From Acidilobaceae archaeon (lineage in GTDB: Archaea; Thermoproteota; Thermoprotei_A; Sulfolobales; Acidilobaceae), in assembly GCA_027057815.1 (NCBI GenBank), contig JALURD010000214.1, positions 1 through 8,662 of the forward strand: a DNA stretch of 8,662 nt, given 5' to 3'. Made by a program: the position numbers and the translations under genes. This document shows positions 6,330 to 8,662 of this stretch, piece after piece; position 1 is the first letter of the stretch, and each line of letters opens with the position of its first letter. The notes beneath the pieces were generated by a model that was given only the letters and a program-made list of their open reading frames with translations, made no database searches and was not told the origin of the DNA.

Positions 6330-7244
6330 TTGGGGTGGCTTGGCCGGGACGTCATTAGCGTCCTGGATTTCTCGAGGGAGGACCTGGAGGCCCTCTTCAG
6401 CGAGGCTGACAGGGCGCGTCGGGGGGAGCTGGCCGGGGCGCTGGAGGGATACATTGTCGCCCTCGCCTTCTTTGAGCCCTCGACAAGGACTAGGATGAGC
6501 TTCGAGTCGGCGGCGAAGAGGCTGGGGGCGGAGACTATAGGGTTCACTAGCGAGGAGGCAACGAGTGTCGCAAAGGGTGAGAGTCTCCACGATACCGTCA
6601 AGATGCTTGACTCCTACGCAGACGCCATAGTCATCAGGCATAGGTTCGAGGGAGCCGCTACGTACGCCGCTGAGGTTGCCGAGCACCCAGTCATTAACGG
6701 GGGTGATGGGAGGAGCAGGCACCCCACCCAGGCATTCCTAGACCTATACACGGTCAGAGACCTATTCGGGAGCCCCGAGGGCCTCGTCTACACCATCCTG
6801 GGCGACCTGAGGTATGCAAGAACAGCCGCGAGCCTCATGGAGGCCTTGACTATTTACAGGCCGAGGAAGCTGTACCTCGTCTCGCCCCAGCTCCTAAGGC
6901 CGAGGAGGGAGCACCTCGACCTCCTCGAGAGGAGCGGCGTCCCCTTCGAGGTTCTCGGCGATGTCGAGGAGGTCATAGGGGAGACCGATGTACTCTACGT
7001 GGTGAGGGTGCAGAAGGAGAGATTCCCAGACCCCCAGGAGTACGAGAGGGTGAAGGGCAGCTACAGGGTGACGCCGGAGCTCCTCGAGAAAGCCAAGCCA
7101 ACCCTCAAGGTCCTCCACCCGCTACCCAGGGTCGACGAGATAGACCCCAGGGTAGACTCCACGCCCCACGCCGCCTACTTCCACCAGGCCTCCCTCGGGG
7201 TCCCCCTAAGGATGGCCCTACTCAAGCTCATACTCAAGGGGTGA
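6330..7244 (+). CDS. pyrB: Aspartate carbamoyltransferase catalytic chain
   Basis: 304 residues, the usual length. The enzyme joins carbamoyl phosphate and L-aspartate to give N-carbamoyl-L-aspartate, the committed step of pyrimidine synthesis, in the cytoplasm. Visible active-site elements are the carbamoyl-phosphate loop STRTR (51-55), KGESLHDT with Lys82, Arg103, HPTQ with His131, the aspartate-binding RVQ (Arg226, Gln228), and HPLPR (263-267). The TTG start at 6330 is chosen for the GGAGGG site and because MGWLGRDVISVLDF aligns with the family's beginning. pyrI follows after 7 bases, so the two chains form the usual regulated holoenzyme. Variants such as GDGRSRHPTQ and GDLRYARTAAS differ from the E. 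coli form but resemble what I recall of crenarchaeal enzymes, so I expect full activity. Confidence 0.97.
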   Translation: MGWLGRDVISVLDFSREDLEALFSEADRARRGELAGALEGYIVALAFFEPSTRTRMSFESAAKRLGAETIGFTSEEATSVAKGESLHDTVKMLDSYADAIVIRHRFEGAATYAAEVAEHPVINGGDGRSRHPTQAFLDLYTVRDLFGSPEGLVYTILGDLRYARTAASLMEALTIYRPRKLYLVSPQLLRPRREHLDLLERSGVPFEVLGDVEEVIGETDVLYVVRVQKERFPDPQEYERVKGSYRVTPELLEKAKPTLKVLHPLPRVDEIDPRVDSTPHAAYFHQASLGVPLRMALLKLILKG

Positions 7245-7251
7245 AGGAGCC

Positions 7252-7728
7252 ATGGCTGAGGGGAGCGGCTCGAAGCTACTCGTCTCCAAGATAAGGGAGG
7301 GCACCGTGATAGACCACATCCCAGCCGGCCGCGCTCTAGTGGTGCTCAGGCTACTCAACCCACCCGGGGACGCGAGGGTCGCGATAGTGATGAACGCCGA
7401 GAGCAGGAAGCTCGGCAGGAAAGACATAGTCAAAGTAGAGGGCGTCATACTGTCGCCAGAACAGACCGCAGCGGTGGCCCTCGTCGCGCCGAAGGCGACG
7501 ATCAATATCATACGGGACTACGTGGTAGTCGAGAAGAGGAAGGCGTCACCCCCCACGGTGGTGGAGGGGATCCTCCGCTGCACAAACCCAACATGCATAA
7601 CCAGGAAGCCCGGGGAGCCCGTCAAGCCGAGATTCAAGCTGGTCAAAGAGGAGCCGGTGACGCTCCAATGCACATACTGCGGAACCATAATAACGCAGGA
7701 GGAAGTCGTAAACCAGCTATACGGGTAA
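7252..7728 (+). CDS. pyrI: Aspartate carbamoyltransferase regulatory chain
   Basis: 158 residues from an ATG, with GGTGA of the upstream stop region serving as ribosome site. The N-terminal allosteric domain shows the family motif VSKIREGTVIDHIPAGRAL (about 11-29), where effector nucleotides (CTP, ATP) bind in characterised homologues. The C-terminal zinc domain has C110, C115, C140 and C143 (CX4C...CX2C), the same spacing pattern as the four zinc cysteines of the E. coli chain, and contacts the catalytic trimers. The gene lies 7 bases after pyrB and is certainly part of its operon. All key residues appear present. It is about five residues longer than the E. coli chain, mostly at the N-terminus (MAEGSGS). 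Confidence 0.97.
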   Translation: MAEGSGSKLLVSKIREGTVIDHIPAGRALVVLRLLNPPGDARVAIVMNAESRKLGRKDIVKVEGVILSPEQTAAVALVAPKATINIIRDYVVVEKRKASPPTVVEGILRCTNPTCITRKPGEPVKPRFKLVKEEPVTLQCTYCGTIITQEEVVNQLYG

Positions 7729-7740
7729 CGCCGAAGGATA

Positions 7741-7764
7741 GTGTCGACACACAGCATGCATGCT
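7741..7764. repeat. Two adjacent perfect palindromes just after pyrI
   Basis: GTGTCGACAC (7741-7750, ten bases, perfectly self-complementary) is followed after two bases by AGCATGCATGCT (7753-7764, twelve bases, perfectly self-complementary). They begin 12 bases after the pyrI stop. With no loop they are better suited to dimeric protein binding than to a hairpin terminator. No known site is recognised. Confidence 0.6.
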
Positions 7765-7938
7765 CTCCACTCCATCATCATTCGGTGGTTTAAAGGCGGT
7801 GTACCACGCGGGAGTAGGGACTACTACTGTAGAACAAATAACAACGCGAAGAATAGTAATAATATGTAAGGTTAATTATGGTAAGTTACGTCGGGGTTGG
7901 AAGCGTCCCTGGGAAAGAACTCTGCCTTTGGAATTCAC
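7765..7938. other. AT-richer intergenic stretch, no gene recognised
   Basis: Reading both strands I see no convincing gene. The one open frame here (about 60 codons from 7760) has no ribosome site and no recognisable protein pattern. A small stem AGTAG-GGA-CTACT lies at 7813-7825. An AT-rich patch at about 7851-7880 (for example TAATAATATG) could be a promoter for the broken gene that follows. Composition is more AT-rich than in the flanking pyr and DUF429 genes, which suggests separate ancestry together with the DUF2283 remnant. Confidence 0.5.
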
Positions 7939-8155
7939 GTGAAGTATGATAAGGTGAGCGACGCACTTTATATAAAACAAGGAAAGGCGTGATCGCCGAT
8001 TCCGAAGAGCTTGCGCCAGAGTGATTATGGACTACAGTGAAAGAGGAGAAGTTATTGGAATAAAAGTCCTAGGATTCTCTAAAAAGCGAGCCAGCTTATC
8101 CAGGCTTGCACTTGAGGGACCGGAGGCCCTTCTCGTCGAAGCTCGTTTGGGTTAA
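7939..8155 (+). pseudogene. DUF2283 family protein, broken by two frameshifts
   Basis: Three reading frames in succession together spell one DUF2283 protein. Frame A starts at GTG 7939 and gives VKYDKVSDALYIKQGK, stopping at TGA 7990. Frame B (7983-8018) gives KGVIADSEELAP, stopping at 8022. Frame C (8018-8152) gives VIMDYSERGEVIGIKVLG and then FSKKRASLSRLALEGPEALL, ending at TAA 8153. Each break fits one lost base: an A in the A-run at 7983-7985 and a G near 8019. Restoring both gives about 73 residues, the normal full length, with the family hallmarks YDxxxDALYI, ADSEEL, APGV and DY...GxVxGIxxL. DUF2283 proteins are small and of unknown function, often near toxin-antitoxin-like or mobile genes. 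No partner gene is seen here. Two sequencing errors are the main alternative. Confidence 0.78.
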
Positions 8156-8160
8156 TTAAT
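8152..8160 (+). promoter_or_regulatory. TATA-like element before the DUF429 gene
   Basis: TTAATTAAT overlaps the end of the DUF2283 remnant. A start about 25 bases downstream, near 8180-8185, would give a very short leader before the ATG at 8193. Only composition and position support it. Confidence 0.3.
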
Positions 8161-8192
8161 GAGGGTGTGCGTGGGTTGTCGTGGAGGCTAGC

Positions 8193-8662
8193 ATGAAGCC
8201 CCGCATGCAGGGGTTCAGACTCAATCGGTTGCCTGGAGTTTACCATTACCTGGATGCCTGTAGACTCAACTTCACGAGTGATTGTGGTAGGGTATTGGGG
8301 ATTGACCCAGGCTTGAGGGCAGCGGGGGTGGCAGTTGCCGAGAAGAGCGGCGGCTCGTGGCGTGTTGTCTACCGTGGAACACTCGCCCCGCACGATCTCA
8401 TGGACTCACTCCCAGAGCTTGTGAGGGGATCCTGCGCCTGCGGCTTAGATTCGCCGCTCCAGCCCCAGCCTCCCGGAGGCTTCAGGATCGTGGAGAGGGC
8501 CTCACTGAAGCTAGGGGCTAGGCTCTTGCCGGGCTGGGCCTCGATGAGGAGGCTTGCAGTCCTCGGTGTTGCCATCGCGGCGCTGCTCCAGGAGGCTGGA
8601 GCGGTCCCAGTGGAAACCCACCCGTACACTGCATCTCTCCTTGCCGAGACCCTCCACTCTGG
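8193..8662 (+). CDS. DUF429-type predicted RNase H-fold protein (C-terminus cut by window edge)
   Basis: 156 codons are visible before the right edge. The RNase H-like fold is suggested by GIDPGLRAAGVAV (first strand, Asp38), then CGLDSPLQPQPPGGFR (Asp86 in a D-[AS]-P-L motif) and VPVETHPYTASLL (Glu141, with the family's ExHP/ExYP pattern). These acidic residues correspond to the likely catalytic set of DUF429/COG2410 proteins, predicted nucleases of unknown substrate. ATG 8193 has GGAGG 5 bases upstream (8183-8187). It gives about 35 residues before the first strand, longer than the usual start close to the GIDxA motif. TTG 8295 or GTG 8238 are alternatives. The ATG also lies at the edge of an imperfect palindrome. 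The gene probably forms its own transcription unit and is unrelated to the pyr operon. Confidence 0.75.
   Translation, partial: MKPRMQGFRLNRLPGVYHYLDACRLNFTSDCGRVLGIDPGLRAAGVAVAEKSGGSWRVVYRGTLAPHDLMDSLPELVRGSCACGLDSPLQPQPPGGFRIVERASLKLGARLLPGWASMRRLAVLGVAIAALLQEAGAVPVETHPYTASLLAETLHS
8194..8217. repeat. Imperfect 24-base palindrome at the DUF429 start codon
   Basis: Ten of twelve base pairs match across a centre between 8205 and 8206. The arms run TGAA, CCC, GCA on the left and TGC, GGG, TTCA on the right, with mismatches at 8198/8213 and 8202/8209. It includes a GCATGC core that also occurs in the palindrome at 7753-7764. It could be an operator or a structure near the ribosome site, or a coincidence of coding sequence. 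Confidence 0.5.

Noticed and set aside
6705..6730. pyrB motif GDGRSRHPTQ and nearby GDLRYARTAAS differ from the E. coli forms GDGSNQHPTQ and GDLKYGRTVHS.
   Set aside because: As I recall, crenarchaeal enzymes such as the Sulfolobus one also vary at these places, and all core catalytic residues are present, so this is probably lineage variation.
7813..7850. Possible tRNA or small structured RNA around the AGTAG/CTACT stem.
   Set aside because: No cloverleaf, T-arm GTTCRA motif or C/D box pair could be laid out; the stem is only five pairs.
7760..7942. A 60-codon open frame between pyrI and the DUF2283 remnant.
   Set aside because: No ribosome site, start inside a palindrome, no recognisable protein pattern; best treated as non-coding.
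7966..7978. CTTTATATAAAAC looks like an ideal archaeal TATA box.
   Set aside because: It is simply the coding sequence for LYIK, the conserved ALYI(K/R) stretch of DUF2283, so a promoter here is not needed to explain it.

Overview
The window looks like chromosomal DNA of a hyperthermophilic archaeon of the Thermoproteota (Crenarchaeota), perhaps Desulfurococcales or Acidilobales. Supporting signs are GC-rich genes that use AGG/AGA for nearly all arginines, TTG or GTG start codons behind GGTG-type Shine-Dalgarno sites, TATA-like boxes upstream of gene clusters, and an archaeal pyrB-pyrI pair. The species cannot be named from the sequence alone.

Positions 1-3706 (minus strand) hold a respiratory operon transcribed right to left: a four-cluster ferredoxin subunit with a C-terminal membrane anchor, a di-heme cytochrome b membrane subunit, and a Tat-exported molybdopterin catalytic subunit that runs off the left edge. 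Together they should form an extracytoplasmic, membrane-attached DMSO-reductase-family enzyme exchanging electrons with quinol. The predicted molybdenum ligand is a cysteine without the histidine that follows it in formate dehydrogenases, so a sulfur-compound (thiosulfate, polysulfide, tetrathionate) or arsenate reductase is more likely than a formate dehydrogenase. The substrate is not settled.

Positions 3707-3933 are an AT-rich divergent promoter region with short repeats. From 3934 to 6181 on the plus strand is a compact three-gene cluster: a winged-helix protein with a C-terminal cysteine cluster, a 355-residue protein I do not recognise, and a 122-residue helical protein I do not recognise. 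Its divergent placement suggests, but does not prove, that it regulates or assists the respiratory operon.

Positions 6182-6329 are very GC-rich, contain several dyads and lead into pyrB-pyrI (6330-7728), the catalytic and regulatory chains of aspartate carbamoyltransferase in pyrimidine synthesis. Behind pyrI lie two perfect palindromes and an AT-richer gap. A DUF2283 gene follows, broken by two apparent one-base deletions (7939-8155). A DUF429-type RNase H-fold gene begins at about 8193 and runs off the right edge.

The least explained parts are the three-gene cluster, the divergent promoter region and the palindromes around the pyr locus. I found no CRISPR array, tRNA, rRNA or insertion sequence.
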